From Pseudomonadota bacterium (lineage in GTDB: Bacteria > Bdellovibrionota_C > UBA2361 > SZUA-149), in contig JAKPSH010000018.1 in NCBI GenBank assembly GCA_029555385.1, positions 1 through 33,596 on the forward strand: a DNA stretch of 33,596 nucleotides, written 5' to 3'. The position numbers and the translations under genes are program-made. Under the pieces are notes generated by a model that did not search any database, was not told the DNA's origin, and saw only the letters and a program-made list of their open reading frames with translations. Below, piece by piece: positions 1 to 9,500 of this stretch; position 1 is the first letter of the stretch; every line of letters starts with the position of its first letter.

Positions 1-1137
1 CGCGAGAAGAGTCTCGCGCAGTTTGTCATGAACGAAAATGCAGTTCCCGGACGGGGAAAGACGGCGGATAATGTGGCGGCGCTCTCCTTCCTCAAGCAGT
101 TCTTCATCATATCCAGCAAGAATGGCGGCAAGCTTTGGCGAAAATTCCTTGCCCAACACGGCGGCCGCTTTAAGAATCTCAACAGTTGAACTCTGAAGCA
201 ATTCAAGACGCCGGCGCAAAAATTCGGCACCCTGCCCTGAGACGGTCATCTCCTCGGTAACAGCGTCGGCACGAAATGACCACGCCGCACCGTCATGTTT
301 CATTACTCCAAGCTCAGTTAATCCGTGCAACACCACAGTAGCCATGAACGGACTCCCGCCCGAAAGCCTGGAAACAAGTTGAATTGCATCTTCGGGAACC
401 GTACCGGCCATTGATCGCAGCATCTCCCGCAGTGCCTGTTCACCAAACTCGCCCAAAGTAAGCTGCAGATCCGGTTTGAGTTTATGGAGCGGATGGTCTG
501 CCTCAATCTCGTCAGAGCGAAACGCCACGATGATCATAAGTTTCCGCTGCTGATCCGCCCGGGCACGCTGCCATCTGTTGAGCAGCTTAAAAACCATTTC
601 GTCGGCCCATTGGCAATCATCGAGGATAAGCAAGGAAGGCCGGGCAAAGAGACCAAGTGCATCAAAAAACTGGCCGAGCGCCCGCAGTGTGCGATCCTCG
701 CCAAAATCCTGTTCACTGACTTCCTTGTCGCCATCGTCCTCGAATAACACCCCAAGCTCCGGCAGCACCGCACAAAGAGAACTTCGTGCAGAGGACGTGG
801 TGCGCGCAATTGTTTCCGCAAGCATGGCGTCTTGCCGTGCTGCCGTAATCACTTCCTGAATTGGTCCGACAAGGAGCTGAAACGGCCGCTGCACACCCTG
901 CGTGCCACGACCTTCGAAAGTAAAAATCGTCTCCCCTGCCCGCTGCACAAGTTCCCGCAGCAGGCGGGATTTTCCCCGCCCTGAAAGACCTTGAAGAAAA
1001 ACGAGTTTTGCTCTCCCGCACCGGGCCTCATCCAAACATTGTTCGAGGCTGTTAAGCTCCCGCTCTCGAGCGATAAAGGCCGGCTCGTTAATGACTGGTT
1101 TCTCAGCCAACTGAGCGGAAGTATTAATTAAATTCAT
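1..1137 (-). CDS. AAA/STAND-type signal-transduction ATPase, C-terminus cut by window edge
   Basis: The reading frame is open from an ATG at 1137 to the window edge (379 codons). An in-frame stop at 1150-1152 fixes the N-terminus to this side. The protein starts with a FIARERELNSLE segment, the usual lead-in of AAA_16-type ATPases, then a Walker A motif GLSGRGKS (residues 50-57) and a Walker B motif LLILDDCQWAD (169-179). The same layout, FIGRQSEID then GKSGVGKS then ALYIDNLQWGD, occurs in the Ser/Thr kinase at 6584. The two therefore share an ATPase module, but this one has no kinase domain in front. Family members are usually large signalling proteins, and the missing C-terminus could carry TPRs, a cyclase, a histidine kinase or an HTH. 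No strong Shine-Dalgarno site precedes the ATG. The ATPase call is solid; the pathway is unknown. Confidence 0.85.
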   Translation of the reverse strand, partial: MNLINTSAQLAEKPVINEPAFIARERELNSLEQCLDEARCGRAKLVFLQGLSGRGKSRLLRELVQRAGETIFTFEGRGTQGVQRPFQLLVGPIQEVITAARQDAMLAETIARTTSSARSSLCAVLPELGVLFEDDGDKEVSEQDFGEDRTLRALGQFFDALGLFARPSLLILDDCQWADEMVFKLLNRWQRARADQQRKLMIIVAFRSDEIEADHPLHKLKPDLQLTLGEFGEQALREMLRSMAGTVPEDAIQLVSRLSGGSPFMATVVLHGLTELGVMKHDGAAWSFRADAVTEEMTVSGQGAEFLRRRLELLQSSTVEILKAAAVLGKEFSPKLAAILAGYDEELLEEGERRHIIRRLSPSGNCIFVHDKLRETLLA

Positions 1138-1493
1138 GCGTTTAGGCGTTTATCCGTATTGCCAATCATGGCTGGCAGACTACTTCCCAACAAAACTGCG
1201 GGGATGGCCCAAGCTTGAGGCAGTCGCCGCTGAAATCTCACCTTAAAGTCACTGCGGTAATTATCGGCACGTTTGGCCCACACCTGAAGGACGCAGTCAC
1301 TACCGATCTTATCAGGGACAAATACCAGGAAGTACTACTTCCGGCTCCAACAAATTCCTAGCAGCTAGGGTGGTTTTGCGAAAAAATCAATTTGAGGGGG
1401 TCATTTCCCATTTTCAGCGCATCAAATAGCAGAATCTGATTTTTCAACGCCGTAGGTGTTGTTGCGACAACTTTCTTTTTTGGGAGGCTTAAA
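1138..1493. other. Divergent intergenic region (ATPase gene / FadL-like gene)
   Basis: About 356 bp between two divergently transcribed genes, so both promoters should lie here. I see no convincing -35/-10 pair. Visible elements are a short palindrome CCTAGC-A-GCTAGG (1357-1369) and, just before the FadL-like gene, a 5-bp hairpin GTTGT-TGCG-ACAAC (1458-1471) followed by a T-rich run. The ribosome site GGGAGG (1482-1487) of the downstream gene comes next. No gene is supported. Confidence 0.5.
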
Positions 1494-2783
1494 ATGTTTC
1501 TACGATCTTTACGCCCATCTAAAATCTTAGCTGCTCTCGCAGTTGCCATGCTTTTTGCGCCCGCCAGTGTTCTGGCTCAGGGTATTGCGATTGCTGGCGT
1601 TGGCGCGGTGAACCGCTCAATGGGTGGTGCTGCGGTGGCCGCACCGATTGATGCCGCTGGCACAGTCCATTGGAATCCTGCTGGTATGTCCGCACTCGAG
1701 CACTCCGAAGCATCACTTAACCTTGAATTGCTAAAGCCAGACACCACGCTTTCTTCCAGTGTTGATGCGCTTGGCCTCTCGGGCTCAACGGAAAGCGATT
1801 CATCAGCTGCTCCCATTGCAAATGGCGCACTGGTACATCATGTTAAAGATTCGAACTTTACGTACGGCGTTGGTTTCTTCACGATTGCCGGATACTCCTC
1901 GGATTATCAGTCAAGCGCGACAAATCCGGTTCTTACTCCGCAGCCGCCAACCGGCAGCGGGTTAGGGCATGTCATGGGCCGCGCAGAAATCCTGCAGTTT
2001 GCGCCGTCCGCGGCCTATCGCGTCACGGATCGTTTCTCTGTAGGTATTGCCCCGACCCTGACCATGCTGCGGCTGGAAGCTGAACCTCTTTTTATCGCAT
2101 CGCCGAACGCCAACGGCTATGCAACAGCCACATCCTCCGATTGGGTTTACGGCGGCGGCTTCCAGGTTGGCGCATTGTATCGGGCACAGAACGGTTTCAA
2201 TTTCGGCGCTTCGTTGAAAAGCCCGCAGTGGATGGACGATATAGAATTCACGTCCAGCAATGAGCTGGGACTATCCCGCCGCGACAATTTCGAAATGGAT
2301 TATCCGATGATTGCTTCAATCGGCACGGCATATACCGGCTTGGATCGCTTCGTTTTCGCCGTGGATGTCCGTTATTTCGATTACGGCAACACTGCGGGTT
2401 TTGAAGACTCCGGCTTCAGCGAGACCGGCGCTGCGCGCGGACTGGGTTGGGACAGCGTTTTTGCCGTTGCGGCCGGCGTTCAGTACTCCGTGACCGATCG
2501 CATCTCACTGCGCGTGGGGCATGTTTATAATCAAAATCCCATTGATGACGACGTGGCAATGTTCAACGTCGCCTCTCCGCTGGTTTTTGAACACGTGCTG
2601 GGAATCGGTGCTTCTTTCGAATTGGCGAAGAACATGCTCGTTTCACTGACTTACTTGCACGGTTTCGAGAACTCGGTGGAAGGACCAATCGTTCAACCTG
2701 GGATAGGCGCAATTCCGGGAACATCGGTCAAAGACGAGGCCGAAGCAGAAGCGATTGTTGCGGGCCTCTCCGTCAGGTACTAA
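1494..2783 (+). CDS. OmpP1/FadL/TodX family outer-membrane protein
   Basis: A 429-residue precursor with a classical signal peptide (Arg/Lys-rich start, hydrophobic core, cleavage expected after VLAQ near residue 29). The mature N-terminus runs through GIAIAGVGAVNRSMGGA and a WNPAGMSAL motif, which is the hallmark of the OmpP1/FadL/TodX family (the NPA-type hatch segment). The rest is rich in alternating aromatic and polar stretches typical of a beta-barrel, and it ends in VRY with a terminal aromatic as expected for an outer-membrane protein. Family members carry long-chain fatty acids or other hydrophobic compounds across the outer membrane; the substrate here cannot be told. A strong ribosome site GGGAGG sits 7 nt before the ATG. 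It is a monocistronic unit closed by the hairpin at 2792-2826. Confidence 0.93.
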   Translation: MFLRSLRPSKILAALAVAMLFAPASVLAQGIAIAGVGAVNRSMGGAAVAAPIDAAGTVHWNPAGMSALEHSEASLNLELLKPDTTLSSSVDALGLSGSTESDSSAAPIANGALVHHVKDSNFTYGVGFFTIAGYSSDYQSSATNPVLTPQPPTGSGLGHVMGRAEILQFAPSAAYRVTDRFSVGIAPTLTMLRLEAEPLFIASPNANGYATATSSDWVYGGGFQVGALYRAQNGFNFGASLKSPQWMDDIEFTSSNELGLSRRDNFEMDYPMIASIGTAYTGLDRFVFAVDVRYFDYGNTAGFEDSGFSETGAARGLGWDSVFAVAAGVQYSVTDRISLRVGHVYNQNPIDDDVAMFNVASPLVFEHVLGIGASFELAKNMLVSLTYLHGFENSVEGPIVQPGIGAIPGTSVKDEAEAEAIVAGLSVRY

Positions 2784-2791
2784 CTTGCCCT

Positions 2792-2826
2792 GAAGACTTG
2801 CCGCACTAAACCCGCGGCAAGTCTTC
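2792..2826. terminator. 13-bp perfect hairpin after the FadL-like gene
   Basis: GAAGACTTGCCGC (2792-2804) and its exact reverse complement (2814-2826) are separated by a 9-nt loop. It begins 8 nt after the FadL-like stop codon and lies between convergent genes, so it may serve both. No U-tract follows on either strand, so it is not a textbook intrinsic terminator. A role in mRNA 3'-end protection is equally possible. Confidence 0.65.
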
Positions 2827-2882
2827 AACTCTCACTTCCAGTCAAGATCTTTCCCGACGGATAGAAGCAGGCAAAACACAAT

Positions 2883-3335
2883 TTACTTGTCCGCCGCCGC
2901 CGGCGCATTCTTGTTTTTTTTTAAGGCACCGACCACTTTGGCAACAAGGACTTCTGAGGTGAAAGGTTTGGTAATGTAGTCCGACACTCCCGCATCCAAC
3001 GCCTGCGTTACGTGCACCGCACCGGTCTCAGATGTGAGCATGATGAAAGGGGCTGTCTTGTTCTTCTCTCCTCGACGCATCGCACGAAGGATATCAATGC
3101 CTAGGGCATTGGGCATGTTCCAATCGCATATAACTAAATCAAACTTATGCTCGTGCAGGATCCGCACAGCTTCCGCGCCATCGGAAGCCATCATGATATT
3201 GTTGAAGCCCGCCTGCTTGAGTATCCCTTTTGTCATCAAGCGCGTCATGGCCTGATCTTCGGCGATAAGAATCAGCGGCCCCTCAGGCCTCTTGTCGTCC
3301 AAAACTGTTACCGATGGCCGGCCAAGCTCGTTCAT
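2883..3335 (-). CDS. Single-domain CheY-like response regulator (paralogue of the one at 24989)
   Basis: A 150-residue protein made almost entirely of one receiver domain. The acidic pair ED (about residues 26-27), phospho-acceptor Asp in ICDWNMP (about 71), switch Thr in MLTSE (about 101) and conserved Lys in ITKP (about 123) are all present, so it should be phosphorylatable. There is no output domain. I chose the ATG at 3335 over the TTG one codon upstream because GAGG lies 5 nt before it. A ~20-residue leader (GRPSVTVLDDKRPEGPL) precedes the domain and is conserved in the paralogue at 25.4-25.0 kb; the two proteins are about two-thirds identical by eye. It is divergent from an Hpt gene, which suggests phosphate passes between Hpt and receiver. 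Confidence 0.93.
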   Translation of the reverse strand: MNELGRPSVTVLDDKRPEGPLILIAEDQAMTRLMTKGILKQAGFNNIMMASDGAEAVRILHEHKFDLVICDWNMPNALGIDILRAMRRGEKNKTAPFIMLTSETGAVHVTQALDAGVSDYITKPFTSEVLVAKVVGALKKNKNAPAAADK

Positions 3336-3503
3336 CAACGCCTCATCACAGGATGAATAACCAATTACTTTGTCGTCCGTTTTATTTATCTACTCAAGGG
3401 CCAATTACGCCAAGCGTTCCGTAATAATTCACATACTTTTCTTGCTACCAAAATAAGATTATGCGAAACATGGCTTTCATAAATAACCTAACCCACACAG
3501 CTT

Positions 3504-3860
3504 ATGGCCTACCCAAAAGAGGTTTTAGATACCGAGCAGATGCTTGAGTATATTTGCGGAGATAGGGAACTCGCCTCCCAGATGATTGATCTTTTTTTCG
3601 AGGATGCCGCAGCAAGCGTCCCCGGCATTAAGAAAGCCTTTGCCGCAAGGGATTATGAACAGCTCTATAGTTGCGCGCATGCGCTCAAAGGCAACGCTGC
3701 GAATCTCCGCGCTCAGCGCTTTACCAATTACGTGCAAGCGCTTGCCACAGCAGCAAAAACAGACCACAAAGAAGCAGACTCATTGATGAACGAGTTTGAT
3801 ATTCAATATGAGCAAATCAGCACCGTACTGCGAGAATGGCAAAAGACGCTTAACGGATAA
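3504..3860 (+). CDS. Stand-alone histidine phosphotransfer (Hpt) protein
   Basis: A 118-residue helical protein with the Hpt signature AHALKGNAANLRA; His59 is the predicted phosphorylated residue, and the motif matches the family pattern HxLKGxAxxLGA. Hpt proteins shuttle phosphoryl groups between receiver domains in multistep phosphorelays. Its stop lies 10 bp from the stop of the convergent hybrid histidine kinase, which ends in a receiver and has no Hpt of its own. It is divergent from a CheY-like receiver gene 168 bp upstream. This set looks like a complete kinase-receiver-Hpt-receiver relay encoded together. No clear Shine-Dalgarno site precedes the ATG. Confidence 0.92.
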   Translation: MAYPKEVLDTEQMLEYICGDRELASQMIDLFFEDAAASVPGIKKAFAARDYEQLYSCAHALKGNAANLRAQRFTNYVQALATAAKTDHKEADSLMNEFDIQYEQISTVLREWQKTLNG

Positions 3861-3870
3861 ATAGGTGTGA

Positions 3871-6456
3871 TCAGCCAGCAGTACCGCACCGCGCCTTGCG
3901 CTCAGCTAAGCTTGATAACTTGTCCCTGAGTAAATCCAAAGGCACCGGTTTCGTCATATGCGCATCCATACCGGACTCCAAGCATTGGTCCAACTCATGC
4001 TTCATTGTGGCAGCGGTAAGTCCGATGATTGCGATATGCTGCCCGGTAGTCTCTTCCTGCCGGCGAATTTGCCGTGTCGCTTCGTATCCATCCATGACCG
4101 GCATGTGACAGTCCATCAGGATCAGGTCGAAATGCCCATTATTTACCAGAGCATCAAGCGCCTCCTGACCATTGCCAACAACGGTCGCCTCGTGTCCCAG
4201 CATATTGAGGAGCTTAGTGGCCACACGCTGATTCATTAAGTTGTCGTCGGCAACAAGCACATTGAGCGGCTTTTGGCTGCCTGGCTCAAGGCTCGGCCTC
4301 TGAGAGGCATCCGTAATCTTGCTTTCCTCTTTCTGCCGCGCCAGACTCAAGGAAAAGTAGAATACCGATCCTACGCCCTTTTTGCTCTTTACCTTCAGCG
4401 TTCCGCCCATCAATTCCACCAGGCGGCGCGAAATCGACAGCCCTAAACCGGTTCCCCCATAATGGCGGGTCGTGGAGGCATCCTCTTGATCAAACGCACC
4501 GAAGATCCTATCTAGTTTGTCTTCAGCAATGCCGATTCCGGTATCACTGACACTGACGCAAATCTCCGCGTGCGTTTCTGTCACGTTCTCCGCCCAAATG
4601 CGCAGCGCCAATGCACCGTGCTGAGGTGTAAATTTTATTGCGTTGCCCAATAGATTAATAATTACCTGCCGGATCCGGCCGACATCTCCGATGAGCAAAT
4701 CAGGCACTTCTGGCTCGACAACGTGGGCGAAGACCAAATCCTTTGCATTAATCTGAGGCTGAAGCAACGCCACCAGCTTATTCACGGCATCCCGCATTTG
4801 GAAATCGTGAGGAGCGATAGTAAGCTTCCCCGCTTCGATTTTTGAAAAATCCAAAATATCGTTAATAATCGCCAGCAGCGCATCGGAAGACACTTTGATA
4901 ATTTCCGCACATTCCGCATCCGATGGACTGAGCGTCGACTCACAGAGCAAATTAGCCATCGAGACAATACCGTTGAGCGGCGTGCGCAACTCGTGGCTCA
5001 TATTGGCCAAAAAAGCTGATTTAGCCTGGGTCGCCGACAGCGCTTGGTCACGGGCCTGCGCCAGCTCCTCTGACTGCCGTCGCAGTATTTCTGCCTGTGA
5101 TTCGACTCGCTGCCGTGCATATTCGACTTCGCTGAGATAACGCTGAATGGTCAGTTCGTCGACTACCTGCTCACGTCCCGATCCCGCCTCTTGCGGCTGG
5201 TCCGGAATAATCGAGCATAGCACTTCCTGGACACCGGATTCTGCCCGCACAGAAGGAGTAAACAGCAAATTCGCACCGCTGCCGAAGCCTGAGACATGTT
5301 CCGTATCTAAACGCACCTCACTGGCTTGCCCGTTAAAACACGCATCCAGCCCTTGCTGCATCTCCGAAAACATCTGCTCACCAAAAACATCGCGGCAGTG
5401 ACGGCCGTGCAACTCGGCAGCGTCCTCCTGCAGCCACTCCGCACACCGGCGGTTGACACAGGAAAGCCGGCGGAAGGGATCTAAGTAAAACATTGGAAAA
5501 GATGAACTCTCCATCGCCAGCGCTAGACGCGCATTAGTCAAAGCAGCTAAGTTTTTCTCCGACAGCGCACTGCGCGCAAGCACCATTACCGCCCAGGAGA
5601 GTGCGAAAGCAAGGCTCAATACGGCGAGCGCATCAAAAAACAGCAAGAGATAGAGGGACTCCGGGCAACCAAAGAACAAGCATAAAACCCCGGCAGCCCC
5701 GGGCAGCAGCATAAAGCCAAAATCCCGCCAAAGCTGCGCGCATGGCAGCCTGCGCTGAAAAATAAATCCGGCACTGAACAGCATGACCATGCCTAACATC
5801 CCAGCAATCCATGGCATCGCTGCAACAAAAAATCTTGACGAAAACCGGCTCAAAACAAACGCACCGGCACAGCCAATTAAAAAAAGAACTATCCCGCGGA
5901 AAACAAAACGATTATTGGCAAAGGGCTCCGGCGGATCAATGACCAGTGCCGCAACGGCCAAGATCACCGCGAACTGAGCTTGCAGCAAGGAACATGAAAT
6001 AGGAGTAATAAAGATCGCCTCATCGCTAAAAACGAGCCTTCCGGCAAGGTTTGAGGCCAGCAGCGCACCTAGGAATACTGTCACGCGCTGGCGCTCCAGC
6101 AGATATAGAATAAACAGCAGGATCAGCGAAAAGACTCCGGCACAAAGCGAAGCTGTCCAAAGCGGACCAGGCATTAACGCAAGCAGGCGTAATGCTTGAG
6201 GCGAGAGCATCAGCAAGAAGACAATACTTGCCAGCACCGCTAGATTTAACCAGGGAAAACGGCAGCAGCCGCAGGCAGTATTTCTTGCGTATCTATCTTC
6301 CATGCAGGCGCAGCCGGCTGATTCTGTTTTCATGCACGCAGCATGATTTATCGGCGCAATCCATACAGCACTGAAGCACGTCTGATTCACGCCGGCGCCC
6401 CCAGCTTGTCCGCAGCGACGGCGATGCATCGATAAAGCTGCCCGATTACCGGCCAA
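3871..6456 (-). CDS. Membrane-bound hybrid sensor histidine kinase (7-8 TM, PAS-like, HisKA, HATPase, receiver)
   Basis: Up to 861 residues. An N-terminal block (about residues 68-295) holds seven or eight hydrophobic segments, followed by a probable PAS domain (about 305-420, FPMFYLDPFRRLSCVNRRCAEWL), a coiled coil, HisKA with MSHELRTPLNG (His488), an HATPase domain (N-box N601-N605, DTGIGI at 638-643, GGTGLGL at 667-673) and a C-terminal receiver (DD at 737-738, Asp782 in LMDCHMPVMDG, Lys836 in TKP). It should autophosphorylate and pass phosphate to its own receiver and then to a separate Hpt protein. The signal sensed by the membrane block is unknown. The start is uncertain: 6456 is a TTG with weak ribosome-site support, and ATGs at 6429, 6333 and 6303 would all keep the membrane domain. 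Confidence 0.93.
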   Translation of the reverse strand: MAGNRAALSMHRRRCGQAGGAGVNQTCFSAVWIAPINHAACMKTESAGCACMEDRYARNTACGCCRFPWLNLAVLASIVFLLMLSPQALRLLALMPGPLWTASLCAGVFSLILLFILYLLERQRVTVFLGALLASNLAGRLVFSDEAIFITPISCSLLQAQFAVILAVAALVIDPPEPFANNRFVFRGIVLFLIGCAGAFVLSRFSSRFFVAAMPWIAGMLGMVMLFSAGFIFQRRLPCAQLWRDFGFMLLPGAAGVLCLFFGCPESLYLLLFFDALAVLSLAFALSWAVMVLARSALSEKNLAALTNARLALAMESSSFPMFYLDPFRRLSCVNRRCAEWLQEDAAELHGRHCRDVFGEQMFSEMQQGLDACFNGQASEVRLDTEHVSGFGSGANLLFTPSVRAESGVQEVLCSIIPDQPQEAGSGREQVVDELTIQRYLSEVEYARQRVESQAEILRRQSEELAQARDQALSATQAKSAFLANMSHELRTPLNGIVSMANLLCESTLSPSDAECAEIIKVSSDALLAIINDILDFSKIEAGKLTIAPHDFQMRDAVNKLVALLQPQINAKDLVFAHVVEPEVPDLLIGDVGRIRQVIINLLGNAIKFTPQHGALALRIWAENVTETHAEICVSVSDTGIGIAEDKLDRIFGAFDQEDASTTRHYGGTGLGLSISRRLVELMGGTLKVKSKKGVGSVFYFSLSLARQKEESKITDASQRPSLEPGSQKPLNVLVADDNLMNQRVATKLLNMLGHEATVVGNGQEALDALVNNGHFDLILMDCHMPVMDGYEATRQIRRQEETTGQHIAIIGLTAATMKHELDQCLESGMDAHMTKPVPLDLLRDKLSSLAERKARCGTAG

Positions 6457-6583
6457 AATTGCTCTTTTCTTAATAGATTTCGAGGCATTGTGCCGGCAAA
6501 GCGAACTCTGTAGGAGGCTTACGTTTCAGCCGATAAATGAAGAGCAGACAGAACTCATGATTAGCGAGCGTTAGCTGACTTCA

Positions 6584-9500
6584 GTGACTGAGCCATTCTT
6601 ACGTTTTGAGATACTGGAGAAACTCGGCCACGGCGGGATGGGCATCGTGTATCGTGTGCGCGACACTGAGCGAAAAGCAGAGGTCGCACTTAAAACTCTT
6701 CATGAATTCGATCCGAACTATCTGCAGAATTTCAAGCAGGAGTTTCGTATCGCTGCCAACATCGTTCATCCCAATCTCGTCACCTTATACGAATTGTTCT
6801 GCGATCAGGCAAAATGGTTCTTCACCATGGAGCTGATTCGCGGCAGCTCATTCTCAAGCTTCACCGGAGTTGAAATCAGCGAAGATGACGAACCGCTCAA
6901 TGAGCCAATTGCGGATGGCCTGGAGACACGGCTCTTTGCGCTGCGGAAAGTCTTCCCCCAGGTTGTCACTGGCATAGGAAGGCTCCACCAAGACGGCATA
7001 ATTCACCGCGACCTTAAGCCAAACAATGTTCTCGTTACCGATACGGGCCGCGTAGTGATCTTAGATTTCGGGATTGCTGTCACTAAGTTAACGAAGCCCT
7101 CTCCCCATTCATTGGAAAAGAAAATCACCGGGACTATTGACTACATGCCGCCGGAAGCAATAACCGGCGCAGAACCACAACCACAAAGCGACTGGTACTC
7201 GCTTGGCGTTATGCTCTATCAGTGCTTAACAGGAAGACTACCTTACGCCGGAGATACGGCGCGTATTCTTTACGAAAAGGTATCGAAAGATCCTATCGCG
7301 CCCCATGAATTTCTGCCGGGCATCCCCGAAGCTTGGAGCAGCCTCTGTCTTACCCTGCTAAAGCGCGATCCCAACGAAAGGCCGGATTACCGTTCTCTAC
7401 TCGCCATGATTGCGGCGAATCCGGAACTTGGCTTTGCGCCGGACTCGCTCTCTTTCGAAGAACCAGCAAACCTCTTTATCGGCCGCCAGTCTGAGATCGA
7501 TCTGCTGACGGCAAAACTGAACGAGGTAAAGTCCGGCTCTCCTGCGGCACTGCTTGTCGGCGGTAAATCAGGGGTCGGCAAAAGTACGTTAATCGAGCGC
7601 TTTCTCGATTCCGTCGCATCGAGCGAAGGAGCATGCGTGCTCACCGGCAGATGCTATCAGCAGGAAATGGTTCCATTTAAGGCGCTGGACAGCCTCGTTG
7701 ACTCCGTAGCGCGATACCTCGCCCATACAACAGATACGCGCCTTGTGCCGCAGGATGTGCAAGCGTTGGTTTCTGCTTTCCCCGTTCTGCGCAAAGTAGA
7801 GATATTCTACGATGCCGTCTGCCTGCAGTCCGAAGTAACCGATCGGCAAGAAATAAACCGCCGCGCGGCAACCGCGTTGGCCGAACTAATCGGCAAACTG
7901 GCCGCGAAACAGATTGTCGCGCTTTATATCGACAATCTTCAATGGGGCGACACGGAAAGCGCGGAGCTGCTTTACCGGCTTTTGCGCAGCATTGAGGGAG
8001 CAAGGGTGCTGTTTATCGGCTCCTACCGCCAAGAGGACGAGGGAGCCGCGCCGCTCTTTAAGAAACTCGATGAACTCATAGAGCAGCGGGGCGCTATTGC
8101 TTATCTTGAGCGGCACACCATTGGTGCACTTTCGTTTGAACAATCGGTCGATCTCGCCTTGCAGCTCCTTGGCGATACGGGCCCCGATGCACACCGTGAC
8201 GCAGAATTGGCAGCCAAAGAATCAAACGGAAACCCGTTCTTTCTACGTGAACTAGTGCGCTATATTCTCAATGAACACAAGACCGGCGCGGTGCAAAAAA
8301 CTGAGCGCACGCTGGATTTACTTGAAGTCCTGTGGCTGCGCATTAATCACTTGCAGGAGGAAGCCTTCCGCCTTTTGTCTGTAATAGCTGTCGCCGGACG
8401 CCCGGTCAGCGAAGGAATCGGCGCCGAAGCGGCTCGGCTCGGCGAAGACGGCCCGCTGACCCTCAGCACGCTGCGGGCCGAGAACTTGCTCCGCACAATC
8501 GGGCAAGGCGAAACAACCGAGCTTGAGACCTATCACGACAAGGTGCGCGAAACCATTCTAAGCCACTTAAGCCGAGCGGAGAGCGCAGCGCTCCACGCAC
8601 AGCTCGCCAGCACCTTTGAGCACTTAAGTACTGTCGATTTGTTTGCGGCAAAGAAGCATGCAAACGACTTGATCGCCGGCACAAAAAAGATCGGTCAAGG
8701 GGAAATCCCTCCCCTGGATACTCGCCATATTCACGAGATCGCTTATCACTATCTCTGCGCCGGCGAAAAACAACGGGCACTGCCTTGGGCGCTTATGGCA
8801 GCAGATCATGCTCTATCCCTTGGCTCGCTTGGCGCAGCCCGGCAACAATTGGAGATCGCCCGGGAATGCAGTGCTGACGCCGATCAAGCAACCCAATATT
8901 TCACCGCCCAGCAGCTTGGGGAAGTATTGATCTTGTCCGCGGACTACCACGAGGCAGAAAAGCAGCTTCGCCTGGCCCGCCTGTGGGCGCACACATCGTT
9001 GGAACGGGCGCGCGCTGAAGCCAAACTCGGCGACTGCGTTTTCCATCGCGGAGAGATCGCCGAAGCGCTGGAGTTTGCTGTCACAAGCCTGCGCATGCTG
9101 GGCGAAAACATGCCGAGCAACAGCTTGGCGCTTGGCTGCCGCATACTCCAAGAAGCAACAGTGCAGTCGGCACACACGATTCTGCCATCTGCCTTTCTCG
9201 GAAAAGCAGCAAAAGAAGCTCGTGAACTTGATATGTTAAAGGTACAAACACTGAGTTTCGCCGCGCAAGCGTTTTGGTTTTCCAAGATTTCCTGCTCCCT
9301 TTGGGCGCACTTGCGCGCAATGAATCTTGCAGAAACTCATTCGCCTTCCACCGACTTGTCTGCGGTGTACGCTCATCACTCGGCCGCGTTAAGCGCCCTC
9401 GTTAACAACGATCAGCGGCCTATCCGCTACGGCGAGCGAGCATGTAAAATCGCCAATCAGACGAAGAGCCTAATCGCGGAGGCTAACGCTCTGACGTTTA

